Virus record (IMG/VR): IMGVR_UViG_3300035459_000058
Span: 1 to 39,014 of that record
Reading direction: 5' to 3' (one strand)
Source of the DNA: a virus
Length of the DNA: 39,014 nt
Shown: positions 24,986-32,857 of the stretch, piece after piece
How positions within the stretch are numbered: position 1 is the stretch's first letter
How the letters are laid out: each line of letters starts with the position of its first letter
Translations under genes and position numbers: made by a program
Notes under the pieces: model-generated
The model's database searches: none
The model's input: the letters and a program-made list of their open reading frames with translations, nothing else
Told to the model about the DNA's origin: nothing

Positions 24986-25406
24986 AGCTACTTTCCGTAT
25001 TTCTTTTACAGCATGGTATTTTCAGTGCGCTATCCAATACATCTACAAGCCATTCAACAGCTTTTTCAATAGTATCAAATTTTCTTGATCCTATACCTAC
25101 ATCAGCATTATCTTCGTCATGCCATATGACAAGCGAAATTCCGTTAGCTTTTGTTATTAGCTCCTGAGTGTATTCCTGATATGGTGTTACTGCTATTTTC
25201 CCATGACGTTTAATTTTAAACTCCATACAGAAAAATAATCCATGGTAACACATTAATACATCAGGAATACCTCTGACTTGCATAGGTTCACCATGTGTCT
25301 TGAAATACCACATTTGTCTTGTAGATTGTATTTTCAATCTTTCAAGAAACTTAAGCATGAATGATTTCTCATTTGTTGGAAACTGTCTTTTCTTTACGTA
25401 TTGCAT
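24984..25406 (-). CDS. VRR-NUC type nuclease (PD-(D/E)XK)
   Basis: The 140-residue protein fits the VRR-NUC family of Holliday-junction or structure-specific nucleases. It has an N-terminal helix with acidic residue, VRGIPDVLMCYHGL, then the catalytic MEFKIKR (E-x-K) and a PYQEYTQELITKANG helix and a final ISLVIWHDED strand. An ATG at 25415 touches the GGAGG site with no spacer, so the ATG at 25406 (nine bases after GGAGG) is chosen. It is the last gene of the leftward unit and overlaps its neighbour by 38 bases. It may process replication or packaging intermediates. Confidence 0.8.
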   Translation of the reverse strand: MQYVKKRQFPTNEKSFMLKFLERLKIQSTRQMWYFKTHGEPMQVRGIPDVLMCYHGLFFCMEFKIKRHGKIAVTPYQEYTQELITKANGISLVIWHDEDNADVGIGSRKFDTIEKAVEWLVDVLDSALKIPCCKRNTESS

Positions 25407-25626
25407 TTTTTTCATCCTCCTTTGCTGGTTCAGTTACCATGGTTACCATTTCTTCCCAAATTACATCAATATCATGTATCTGAGTTTGTGCTTTCCAATC
25501 AAGGTGTAACTCATTTCCCATAAAACTATCTCTTTGGATTTCTACCAATCTTCTATTTGTTCCAACTCCTAATAAAACTTCTTCGTCCTCATGTTTTGCA
25601 ATTGCGATGTAAATTTGAATTTTCAT
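25369..25626 (-). CDS. Hypothetical protein (85 aa)
   Basis: The frame starts at ATG 25626 behind a GGAGAG site, one base after the stop of the preceding gene, and overlaps the nuclease start. The N-terminal half contains strands (KIQIYIAIAKHEDEEVLLG), the rest is acidic then basic (EPAKEDEKNAIRKEK). No family is recognised. Confidence 0.6.
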   Translation of the reverse strand: MKIQIYIAIAKHEDEEVLLGVGTNRRLVEIQRDSFMGNELHLDWKAQTQIHDIDVIWEEMVTMVTEPAKEDEKNAIRKEKTVSNK

Positions 25627-25627
25627 A

Positions 25628-25963
25628 TCACTCTCCTTTCGTGTTTACATATCTTATTATTTTCCCACGCATTTTTGCGTATTCAATTTCCCGTTCTGTA
25701 CTTTCACCAATATAGTTATTTATATTAAGTATTACTACTTCATCTGCCAAATCTATTTTGGCAAAATGAAGAACATCTAATTTTGCTTTAGTTAAACGTA
25801 ATTCAGATGGAGATAAATTACCAAAAATATCAGTATCGTCTTTCATGCTGCATCCAATAGAAAGAACAATTTTACCAGCAATTGTTTCTGATAATTGCCA
25901 ATATGTGAAATCATCTTTGAATTTAGTTGATCCACATAAACACACTATAGTTGGTCTGTTCAT
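25628..25963 (-). CDS. Nucleoside 2-deoxyribosyltransferase-like protein
   Basis: The 111-residue protein has IVCLCGSTKFKDDF at the N-terminus, LADEVVILNINNYIGEST and REIEYAKMRGKIIRY. This is the Rossmann-like deoxyribosyltransferase fold, where the Glu of GEST.REIEYA is the catalytic position. Such enzymes swap or remove bases on deoxynucleosides; phage relatives may act on nucleotides or NAD-like molecules. It overlaps the primase-helicase stop by four bases, suggesting a link to nucleotide supply during replication. Confidence 0.7.
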   Translation of the reverse strand: MNRPTIVCLCGSTKFKDDFTYWQLSETIAGKIVLSIGCSMKDDTDIFGNLSPSELRLTKAKLDVLHFAKIDLADEVVILNINNYIGESTEREIEYAKMRGKIIRYVNTKGE

Positions 25964-28728
25964 TCCTTTTCCTCTTTATTTTTAATTATCAGTTTCAACA
26001 TCTTGATAAACTCAGGCGTTTTAACAAAGAAATTCTTTCTCCTTTTTATACAGTTATTTGCAACAAGAAGTTGCTTAAATACTTTTGTTTTTTCTGTTGT
26101 TAATCCTGTGAAATCCACTAAATCATCAAACAAAATCATATTAGTATTTAGTATCTTAGTTAAAAAATTCTCTGGATTCATAAGTTCTTTTATGGCATCT
26201 TCAACTTTTTCTTCTCCTGTTATTTGTTGTTCATCTTGTTTTCCTTTACTGTAATCTTTATATCCAAAGTAAGTTGAGTCATAGAGTTCTTGGATAAAGT
26301 TGACAACAAACTCCACATGTTCTTCTCTAACAATAACATTAATGCCGTCCTCAGTAGAAAATAATCTACACGCCACCGCAACTGCCAATTTAGCAATTTT
26401 GATCCTCTGTACACTTCCCTGTACAAGTGGTATAGTGTCGGAGTATTTTGCTGACATTTCGATTGCATATTTGAGTATTGCACGTTCTGCCTCCTTTGTA
26501 AATTTTATATGTTTTTCTTTTCTGCTCCACGCCCACATGACGCATTTATTACACAGTTCGGATGTGTATATGTGATCTACTTTCTGATGTGATAGTGCGT
26601 TTATTTTGAGAACATCCACATCTTCTTTGGCGACAATGATAGCAAAATCAAGTCTTGATATATCTTCAGCACGTCCCATAAGTTCTCTGATTGCTTCAAT
26701 TCCTGAAGAATAGTGCGAGATTCTTGCACTACTTGATCTTGGATTTGAAATCCATATAAGTCGGACTCTTGAACTAGTTTTTCTAGTACTGCCAACGACT
26801 GTTCTCTCAGCAATTCCCGAATCTCTAATAGATGAGAGGTTCGATATATCATGAACGTCCAGCCCATTAACTTCATCTAATATCACCATCCTTCCATCAT
26901 TAATTGGCAAAACTCCCCAAGAGAACATCACGTCACGACCAAACTGTGACATTCCTCCAACTAAACCAGGAAGTGTTGCAGATTCAAGAGTTATATATTC
27001 TCCCACCTTGTAGTGTTTGCATAACTTTACTGCCGTTTTTGTTTTACCGGTTCTTGTATCTCCAAGGACGAGTAATTCAGCCCAACCTTTTTCGACCATT
27101 GAATCCAAAAACTTGAATTTCAATACACTATGGAATACAAGGTCACATGCAATAATTAAGTTACTTCTGTTTATTATTACCTCTGGAACATTGTATGTTA
27201 AGTCTCTTGCTATTTCATTTATTTTGAATAATACTCCTTTGAATCCATCTGCTTCAGGTTGAAATATTTTAAGTTTTTTTACATCTTCTTCTGATAGTTC
27301 AAATTTATCAAGGTCTGTTAATTCTGGAATATTCTTTTTGAAAAAATGACTCGCTTCTTGATTTCTTGCATCTGCTATTGTTTTGCCAAAAAAACTATAT
27401 GTTTTATTTAATTGTAAATCGTAACTTTGTATATAAGCCTTTCGTATCAAGAATTGCCTATCAATTCTTTCAGTATTTATTATTGGTGATATGAAAATTT
27501 CTTCTATTGCTTGCATATCAAATTCAACCTTAAACTGACCACATCCACTTATTCTTGCAAGTGATTTTATCTTTTCTTTTTGTTCTCCGCGTGAACATTT
27601 TATAAGGTCTAACATATCTTTGTCAGATACTTCGACAGTAGATGACCCACCAGTAAAAAACATTTTACAATTTTTGCATGAATCTCCTTTGGTAAAATTA
27701 CAAGACAATCTGATAGTTTTAGGAGCAAGAAAAGGAGAGAAATTTTTACCGACAGCAATTGCTTGAAAAGTAATATTTTCATCATATAATTCTTGTTTAA
27801 CACTTTCAAAAAAATCTACTGGTTGATATTCAATATCTGCTTCCAATATTTTTGTTACTTGTGTTGCATTTGCTACTAATGGATTCCATACTTCTGTAAA
27901 ATTCTTTTTTTGATCAATAGACCAAAGAAACAAATCAGTAAAATCACCCTTTTCTGGCAAAATATTTCCCGGTAAGTTTATAACATATGTTTCTTTTGCA
28001 TAATTCATTACCTTTTCTGATAATAAGCGAGCAGACATTTTTCCTTTTTGGTCTACGTCATAACATATATAAACTATCTTATCTTTGAAGTGAGTTAATA
28101 ATCCCTCCGTAAATGAGCCTTCCCCACCAGTAAAAGTTATTGCAGGAAAACCTAATTGTAATGCTAAGAGAGTATCAGGCTCGCCAGCAAAGATAATAAT
28201 ATTGTCGTATTGTAAATTGTTAATAGGAAATAAGCGTATTGTATTATATCCTTGTACTCCTTTGAATTTATCCTTACTTTTATGCAGAATATCATATTTA
28301 CGAATATTAACCAGAACACCACCCACATCGTAAATTGGTATTGATACTCTTTCATCATACCACCCCAATTTATATTGTTTTATTGTTTCGATAGTCAATG
28401 CTCTTTTAATGAATAATAATTTTTGAAGTGTATCAGACTTCAATAAATTACTATGAGCAATATCTACTTCTGTTTCAGTTAAAACAGGAGTTTTGTCATT
28501 TCCACATATTGCATTTTTAGCAACTGTAAAAGAACATGAATGTTGCTTCATGTAAAACTTAAATACATCCCCTCCATCCTGACACGAATGACAGAAGTAC
28601 AAACCTGTCTCCAAGTCCAAACTACAACTTGGACTCGTGTCAGCATGAAAGGGACATACAACATTCTGTTTTCTTACTGTTTCCTGTAAATTTGCAAAAT
28701 ATTTCCTATAAAAAGCGAACCACTGCAT
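25960..28728 (-). CDS. Primase fused to MCM-like AAA+ helicase
   Basis: The 922-residue protein joins two replication modules. Residues 1-270 are a DnaG-type primase: zinc finger C25/H28...C46/C49 and a TOPRIM domain with GEPD (E183), YDVDQKG (D224, D226) and GDFTDLF. A middle region has cysteines at 343, 351, 354 and 378 that may form an MCM-like zinc subdomain. Residues about 495-800 are an MCM-like ATPase with Walker A GDTRTGKT (556-563), Walker B RMVILDEVNGL (D618, E619) and sensor-1 WISNPR (N662). It should unwind DNA and lay primers. The start ATG has a weak SD and lies 22 bases after the tRNA gene. Confidence 0.85.
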   Translation of the reverse strand: MQWFAFYRKYFANLQETVRKQNVVCPFHADTSPSCSLDLETGLYFCHSCQDGGDVFKFYMKQHSCSFTVAKNAICGNDKTPVLTETEVDIAHSNLLKSDTLQKLLFIKRALTIETIKQYKLGWYDERVSIPIYDVGGVLVNIRKYDILHKSKDKFKGVQGYNTIRLFPINNLQYDNIIIFAGEPDTLLALQLGFPAITFTGGEGSFTEGLLTHFKDKIVYICYDVDQKGKMSARLLSEKVMNYAKETYVINLPGNILPEKGDFTDLFLWSIDQKKNFTEVWNPLVANATQVTKILEADIEYQPVDFFESVKQELYDENITFQAIAVGKNFSPFLAPKTIRLSCNFTKGDSCKNCKMFFTGGSSTVEVSDKDMLDLIKCSRGEQKEKIKSLARISGCGQFKVEFDMQAIEEIFISPIINTERIDRQFLIRKAYIQSYDLQLNKTYSFFGKTIADARNQEASHFFKKNIPELTDLDKFELSEEDVKKLKIFQPEADGFKGVLFKINEIARDLTYNVPEVIINRSNLIIACDLVFHSVLKFKFLDSMVEKGWAELLVLGDTRTGKTKTAVKLCKHYKVGEYITLESATLPGLVGGMSQFGRDVMFSWGVLPINDGRMVILDEVNGLDVHDISNLSSIRDSGIAERTVVGSTRKTSSRVRLIWISNPRSSSARISHYSSGIEAIRELMGRAEDISRLDFAIIVAKEDVDVLKINALSHQKVDHIYTSELCNKCVMWAWSRKEKHIKFTKEAERAILKYAIEMSAKYSDTIPLVQGSVQRIKIAKLAVAVACRLFSTEDGINVIVREEHVEFVVNFIQELYDSTYFGYKDYSKGKQDEQQITGEEKVEDAIKELMNPENFLTKILNTNMILFDDLVDFTGLTTEKTKVFKQLLVANNCIKRRKNFFVKTPEFIKMLKLIIKNKEEKE

Positions 28729-28750
28729 GAATCACCATAGTATAGCTGAG

Positions 28751-28821
28751 AACGAGAGAAAGGAATCGAACCTTTATTTGTTGGATCAAAGCCAACCGTC
28801 CTACCATTAGACGACTCTCGT
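28751..28821 (-). tRNA. tRNA-Gln (anticodon UUG)
   Basis: On the minus strand a full 71-nt cloverleaf is visible: acceptor ACGAGAG/CTCTCGT, D-arm GTCT...GGAC with loop AATGGTA, anticodon stem GTTGG/CCAAC with loop CTTTGAT (anticodon TTG), a 4-base variable loop and T-arm AAAGG-TTCGATT-CCTTT. The discriminator base is T and no CCA is encoded. It reads CAA, a very common Gln codon in this AT-rich phage. It lies inside the leftward operon between SSB and primase-helicase genes. Confidence 0.88.
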
Positions 28822-28827
28822 ATTGTT

Positions 28828-29313
28828 TTAGAACGGAACATCATTGTCATTCAGCGTATCGCTTTTCATTACTTCATTTTGATCAAGTTGTTTCAATATG
28901 TATATTGATTGAAAAGCTACTTCCTCACCTGTTTTGGTATTTTTCTTTATTTTTGTTTGTAGTTTCAATAAAAACAATTTATCAAGAGGTTTGTTGAATT
29001 GGCTTTCAACATTTGACCATTTGAAATTATCAATCCCTGCCATTCTTAGATCACGTGTTAAGAAGTCAAGACCTGCCGCATTGTCCATTCCTGAAAACTT
29101 CATTATCTTTCTGAAAGCATGTTTACCGGAAATAACTTCAAATTCCCATACACACTGCATTCTACCTTGACCATTTTTTGCTCTTGTTATATAAAGTTTG
29201 TCTAGTCTTGATTGTACTTCACCATCCGGAAGTTTTGAAAATCCATTATCTTCAACATTCTCTGGATTGTGAGTCTGATCTAATGATGCCAAATACGTTT
29301 CTTTCTCGTTCAT
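28828..29313 (-). CDS. Single-stranded DNA-binding protein (DUF669-like)
   Basis: The 161-residue protein has a beta-rich OB-like core (RLDKLYITRAKNGQGRMQC to KLQTKIKKNTKTGEEV) and ends in DTLNDNDVPF. This acidic tail closing with -VPF mimics the DDDIPF tail by which bacterial SSBs recruit partner proteins. DUF669-type phage proteins bind ssDNA and occur next to recombination ATPases, as here with the Sak4-like gene one base upstream. A GGAG site precedes ATG 29313. Confidence 0.8.
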   Translation of the reverse strand: MNEKETYLASLDQTHNPENVEDNGFSKLPDGEVQSRLDKLYITRAKNGQGRMQCVWEFEVISGKHAFRKIMKFSGMDNAAGLDFLTRDLRMAGIDNFKWSNVESQFNKPLDKLFLLKLQTKIKKNTKTGEEVAFQSIYILKQLDQNEVMKSDTLNDNDVPF

Positions 29314-29314
29314 T

Positions 29315-30043
29315 TCATTTCTCCTTTACCAAAGTTCCATCAAATATTTTTTGAATACGACCCCAGTTTGTACCAACTGGACCAATATCAATGTTACCAT
29401 AAGCTGCAAGTTTGCCAGTTCTATCACCAGAAATATAGTTTTCAGATGCCTTTACTTTCAACACTCTTTTTTCTACTCCTTGTGCATCTGTCTCCAAGGA
29501 ATAAAAAAGAATTATTCCTGATACCGACTCAATCATTTGCCATATATGATCTTGTAGTGTTGTTATAGATTTATTAAATTTTGCTGTTCTGGTTGTTATT
29601 TCCTTATCCTTGACGTGAGAAATCATAACAACACCAAGTCCAGACAATACTAATGCCATTGTCGGTCGCATAAATTCATCTTTAATCAAATCCCAACCTT
29701 TTCCAAAATCAAGGTCAGCAGGATGTGTTATTTCCAACTTTTTCATCATTTCAGTTACGCATAGTTTGTGTATCCTATCAACAGTGTCAAGAGTTACAAC
29801 TTTAAAACTATGCTTTGCATTTGGATCAATAAGTTCCGCTACCGCAAGTTTATAATCATTCCAATTTATCAGAGGTATTTGAAAACATTCAATTGCTTCA
29901 AGACCTCCACCTGCATTAAGGAAAATATTATTTGGTATTTCATTTGCTAATGATGATTTACCGATAAGTTTTTGACCATACAATAAAATTGTATAATCCC
30001 ATAAATTAGTTGAGGGTTTCTTTTTTTCGGTTGGTAGCGACAT
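29315..30043 (-). CDS. RecA-fold ATPase, Sak4-like annealing/recombination protein
   Basis: The 242-residue protein has Walker A GQKLIGKS (23-30), an NAGGGLEAI segment, Walker B FKVVTLDTVD (D86) and a late VVMISHVKDKE strand that fits sensor/L1 positions. This is the phage AAA_24 / Sak4 group of small RecA-like proteins that help homologous annealing. ATG 30043 is behind a strong GGAGG site and overlaps the previous gene by 38 bases. It should work with the adjacent SSB in recombination-dependent replication or repair. Confidence 0.82.
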   Translation of the reverse strand: MSLPTEKKKPSTNLWDYTILLYGQKLIGKSSLANEIPNNIFLNAGGGLEAIECFQIPLINWNDYKLAVAELIDPNAKHSFKVVTLDTVDRIHKLCVTEMMKKLEITHPADLDFGKGWDLIKDEFMRPTMALVLSGLGVVMISHVKDKEITTRTAKFNKSITTLQDHIWQMIESVSGIILFYSLETDAQGVEKRVLKVKASENYISGDRTGKLAAYGNIDIGPVGTNWGRIQKIFDGTLVKEK

Positions 30044-30278
30044 TTTTTGTTTCCTCCTTTAGTCTAATTGTTATTTCTATCTTTTCATTAGGAAATGATT
30101 CAATATTACATTCTCCGATTAATGGATAGGTACTTGTTATTTCCTTATCTGTCAAAATCAAATGTCCATTATGATGTTTCAGAACTATGACAGCTAACAT
30201 TTGTCTTAATGCAATTTCATTCATTTGTATCTTTTGAAGTTCTATTCTGTCAACCATTGATAATTTGCTTTCATCCAT
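30006..30278 (-). CDS. Hypothetical protein (90 aa)
   Basis: It begins at ATG 30278 after a GGAG site and overlaps the Sak4-like start by 38 bases. The N-terminal half is a predicted helix (VDRIELQKIQMNEIALRQ), the C-terminal half beta-like (KIEITIRLKEE) with a Lys-rich tail. No family is recognised. Its tight spacing suggests co-translation with the recombination genes. Confidence 0.6.
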   Translation of the reverse strand: MDESKLSMVDRIELQKIQMNEIALRQMLAVIVLKHHNGHLILTDKEITSTYPLIGECNIESFPNEKIEITIRLKEETKNVATNRKKETLN

Positions 30279-30279
30279 T

Positions 30280-30609
30280 TCAATTCTCCTTATTTAATTT
30301 ATTCAAAACTTTATCTAACAACATTCCGTGTATTATCCAGAACTGATTACTGTGTCCTTCATCCCAATGATTAACATGAACAACTTCATGAACTATTGTT
30401 TCAACAAATTGTTTATTTTTACAACTAAATTCTCCTAATGTATTTAAATTTAATGATATTGAACCCGTATTGTAAGCCAACCCATAAACCTTGGTGCCTG
30501 TTGGCATAAAATCAAACATATCCAATGGTGGAACATTCCAATCTGGAGCTACGGCAATTATAGCATCAAGAACTTTTTGAAGTTCTATTTCATGTGGAAG
30601 TGGTTTCAA
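30280..30609 (-). CDS. SprT-like zinc metallopeptidase
   Basis: The 109-residue protein contains HEVVHVNHWDEGHSNQFW (74-91): H74, E75 and H78 form the HExxH zinc site with H86 as likely third ligand, as in SprT-like proteins. Family members cleave proteins crosslinked to DNA, which would suit a replication cluster. The start is a TTG at 30609 with GAGGA seven bases upstream, overlapping the preceding stop by four bases. At 109 residues only the catalytic core is present and the usual C-terminal zinc ribbon is missing. Confidence 0.72.
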   Translation of the reverse strand: MKPLPHEIELQKVLDAIIAVAPDWNVPPLDMFDFMPTGTKVYGLAYNTGSISLNLNTLGEFSCKNKQFVETIVHEVVHVNHWDEGHSNQFWIIHGMLLDKVLNKLNKEN

Positions 30610-30806
30610 TGTTCATCCTCATCAAACCCAAATTTATCTCTATATTGGTTTTCAATTTGAATTTGTTCATATAAATTAGGCCAATCTTTAACAACCCAAT
30701 CTTGATCCAATAGCCAAAATATGTAACTATTTGGTAAATCACAAATTAACTTTCCTTTATATTTACCAAATGGCATTGGAGTATCTTGTTGTTTAACAGT
30801 GCTCAT
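30606..30806 (-). CDS. DUF3820-family small protein
   Basis: The 66-residue protein has MPFGKYKGKLICDLPNSY followed by FWLLDQDWV, the signature of DUF3820 (also found at the C-terminus of some exonuclease X proteins). It probably is a small nucleic-acid-related domain. ATG 30806 follows a GAGG site and overlaps the nuclease gene by 14 bases, so it may assist the nuclease upstream. The C-terminus is acidic (FDEDEH). Confidence 0.72.
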   Translation of the reverse strand: MSTVKQQDTPMPFGKYKGKLICDLPNSYIFWLLDQDWVVKDWPNLYEQIQIENQYRDKFGFDEDEH

Positions 30807-31758
30807 AAAAAGTCCTCAATGTTTCTTCTGTAGGATTGCTACAATATTTCAAGTATTCACATAATCCATAATTACTATCACAAGCAGTACCCCTTCTTTG
30901 CCATGTTCCTGTAACATAACATCTTGTCAAATCTTCAAAATACAATCTCAAATCTTTTATGAAATTTGTTATTGCATTTTGATTGAAGTACAAACTTTCC
31001 TCATAGAAATAAAACTCTGGTCTATCTTGATAATCTTTTGACAACCTTATTCTGAATTTTTGTGGTGTTTCTCCTTTGTTTAGTCTGATTGATGGTTTCC
31101 TTATATATCGGTATAGAACTCCATCAACTATGTGTTGATCTTTTGTTATCTTGGCAAACCAATATGAATTTATTTGAAAGTTAGTGTTAAGTTTTTGAAT
31201 CAAATCACTATCTATTTGACTTGTTGTTTTCAACTCAAGTATCCAAGGATTTACTGATGTGATAATATTCCCATCAAGACGATTAATGTAGTTATAATGA
31301 TAATTGCCAACAATGAAAGGAACTTCGATTTTATATTCTGGTATAATTTTTTCAATTTTAATTTCATCAAATCCTTCAATTCCTCCTTGTTGGTTATATT
31401 TTGTTACTTTTATATTATCTTTGTTTAAAAATCTTGTTTCATATCCAAACAACATAGACTGTACTATAGTAACAGATGTTTCAAGTTGATCAACTTGTGA
31501 TTGGTTTATTGCTTTATCAAGTAATGGCTTTTGTAAATCGTTCACATATGCCATACAAGTAGCTATTCCTTCTCCATTGTGCAAAAAGTAAACACATTTT
31601 GCAAAAAGATCACCTATATTTATTGCTTTGCGAACTCCACGTGGAATTATCTTATCAACATTTGCCATTTTATATTTAAATGGGCAATGAAGAAAATTTG
31701 AAAGATCATGTTGATGAAGATCGACATTTATTTTTGCAATTTCAGGTCGTTTTTTCAT
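30793..31758 (-). CDS. RecB/Cas4-type exonuclease with Fe-S cluster cysteines
   Basis: The 321-residue protein shows a PD-(D/E)XK nuclease core: D162 in YINRLDGN, E175-x-K177 in WILELKTT and a QxxxY helix (FQINSYWFA, about 194-202). One cysteine near the N-terminus (C25, in CPFKYK) and three near the C-terminus (C293, C300, C306) match the four ligands of the 4Fe-4S cluster in Cas4/AddB nucleases. Such enzymes resect DNA ends for recombination, consistent with the neighbouring SSB and Sak4-like genes. There is no CRISPR array. Confidence 0.82.
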   Translation of the reverse strand: MKKRPEIAKINVDLHQHDLSNFLHCPFKYKMANVDKIIPRGVRKAINIGDLFAKCVYFLHNGEGIATCMAYVNDLQKPLLDKAINQSQVDQLETSVTIVQSMLFGYETRFLNKDNIKVTKYNQQGGIEGFDEIKIEKIIPEYKIEVPFIVGNYHYNYINRLDGNIITSVNPWILELKTTSQIDSDLIQKLNTNFQINSYWFAKITKDQHIVDGVLYRYIRKPSIRLNKGETPQKFRIRLSKDYQDRPEFYFYEESLYFNQNAITNFIKDLRLYFEDLTRCYVTGTWQRRGTACDSNYGLCEYLKYCSNPTEETLRTFYEHC

Positions 31759-31934
31759 ATATCCCTTCTTTCTTCTGGAAATAATCCATTTTCGTCAAGG
31801 TCTTTGCTACAAAATTTACAACAAACCTTTCCAAATCCCATAGCAATAACTGGGCCACATGTTACATATTTATCATCTTGTCTTACATCATATTGAACAA
31901 TTTGTTTAGCACAACAACAACAGTATATCTTCAT
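31755..31934 (-). CDS. Small cysteine-rich protein (59 aa)
   Basis: This short frame starts at ATG 31934 and its stop overlaps the nuclease ATG (ATGA). The product begins MKIYCCCCAKQIVQ and has CG and VCCKFCSKDL further on, eight cysteines in total, so it probably binds one or two zinc ions or a metal cluster. It sits between a radical SAM enzyme and an Fe-S nuclease, so a metal-handling role is conceivable but unproven. Upstream there is only a weak GGGGAA site. Confidence 0.65.
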   Translation of the reverse strand: MKIYCCCCAKQIVQYDVRQDDKYVTCGPVIAMGFGKVCCKFCSKDLDENGLFPEERRDI

Positions 31935-31936
31935 AG

Positions 31937-32857
31937 TTATTCCCCAAATAAATCAGCATTTTGTGCTTTCTTTTGTTTTTCTTTTTTTGCTCCTTTGCTT
32001 TTTTCAGAAACCTGTCCATCCATCCATTTTAAGAATCCACCCTTAATATAGTCACGATAATGCCAATAATCTAACGAGTTGATGAAATTCTTAACTTGAC
32101 TAACCATTCCAATATCTTTAAAAGGCATAATATAAGGAACTTGGTTAAAATTGATGAGCTTTTGGCATCTATAGAGATCATCTTCCCATGTTGTGTCATA
32201 ACCTGCAAGCACGTAGACTCTTGCTTCGATTTTATACTTATGAATAAATTCGAGTCCTCTGAGAATGAGCTTTTCGTCTCGCATTCTGTCCCAAGCGAAG
32301 TGGATTCTTCCATCCCATTTTGTTTTTTTAATAGCATCTGCTTTCTCCTCATCCATTAGTCTTAAATCAAGACCATGTTCTTTAACAGTTAATTTTTCCT
32401 TCCATATTTCTTCAAATGTTTCTTTCCATTTTGGATCAAGCAACCAATTGTTATTCATTATGCAGATTTTGTTAAATCGTTTATCATAGAAATCATATAT
32501 GGAGTGATGTCGTGTGTCGGGATGTTTAAGAGTTTTGACCAAGCAAAAATCACATCTTCGGTAGCATGGTCTAAAGGTGTAACCAAGGCTATATTCAATA
32601 TTTGGGAAAAGCTCGTAATCAGGTTTAATGTATTCGATCTCTCTTGGCAATGTTTTATCAGGGAATTGTATTCCTCCATACTCATCTGCAATAAAGTTTC
32701 TTTTATTCCATTCAAATAAGATACTTGCATAGGTTCTATCTGCCTCCATCAGTGGTTGATTAAGGGTTACTATGTCACCAAGTTTTTTGTGATACGCACT
32801 CAATTTCATTAATGCTAAATTATGGTTTGGTGCATCAGTCAATAATGATATTTTCAT
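31937..32857 (-). CDS. Radical SAM enzyme
   Basis: The 306-residue protein carries the radical SAM motif CxxxCxxC as FRPCYRRCDFC (C98, C102, C105), which binds a 4Fe-4S cluster that splits S-adenosylmethionine to make a radical. The first 90 residues (TDAPNHNLALMKLSAYHKKLGD) resemble the N-terminal domain of B12-type radical SAM proteins, without an obvious cobalamin histidine motif. The C-terminus is basic (EKSKGAKKEKQKKAQ). The reaction is unknown. AAGGA lies nine bases before the ATG. Confidence 0.85.
   Translation of the reverse strand: MKISLLTDAPNHNLALMKLSAYHKKLGDIVTLNQPLMEADRTYASILFEWNKRNFIADEYGGIQFPDKTLPREIEYIKPDYELFPNIEYSLGYTFRPCYRRCDFCLVKTLKHPDTRHHSIYDFYDKRFNKICIMNNNWLLDPKWKETFEEIWKEKLTVKEHGLDLRLMDEEKADAIKKTKWDGRIHFAWDRMRDEKLILRGLEFIHKYKIEARVYVLAGYDTTWEDDLYRCQKLINFNQVPYIMPFKDIGMVSQVKNFINSLDYWHYRDYIKGGFLKWMDGQVSEKSKGAKKEKQKKAQNADLFGE

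Noticed and set aside
26220-26876. Leftward open frames in another phase of the primase-helicase gene
   Set aside because: They lie entirely inside the strongly supported 922-residue frame and show no motifs or ribosome-binding sites.
28728-28760. Promoter with TATACT just upstream of the primase-helicase start
   Set aside because: There is no matching -35 hexamer at 16-18 bases; the TATACT lies just after the tRNA 3' end within the operon.
30793-31758. Cas4 as a sign of a CRISPR system
   Set aside because: The Fe-S nuclease fits phage recombination exonucleases as well; no array or other cas gene is present.
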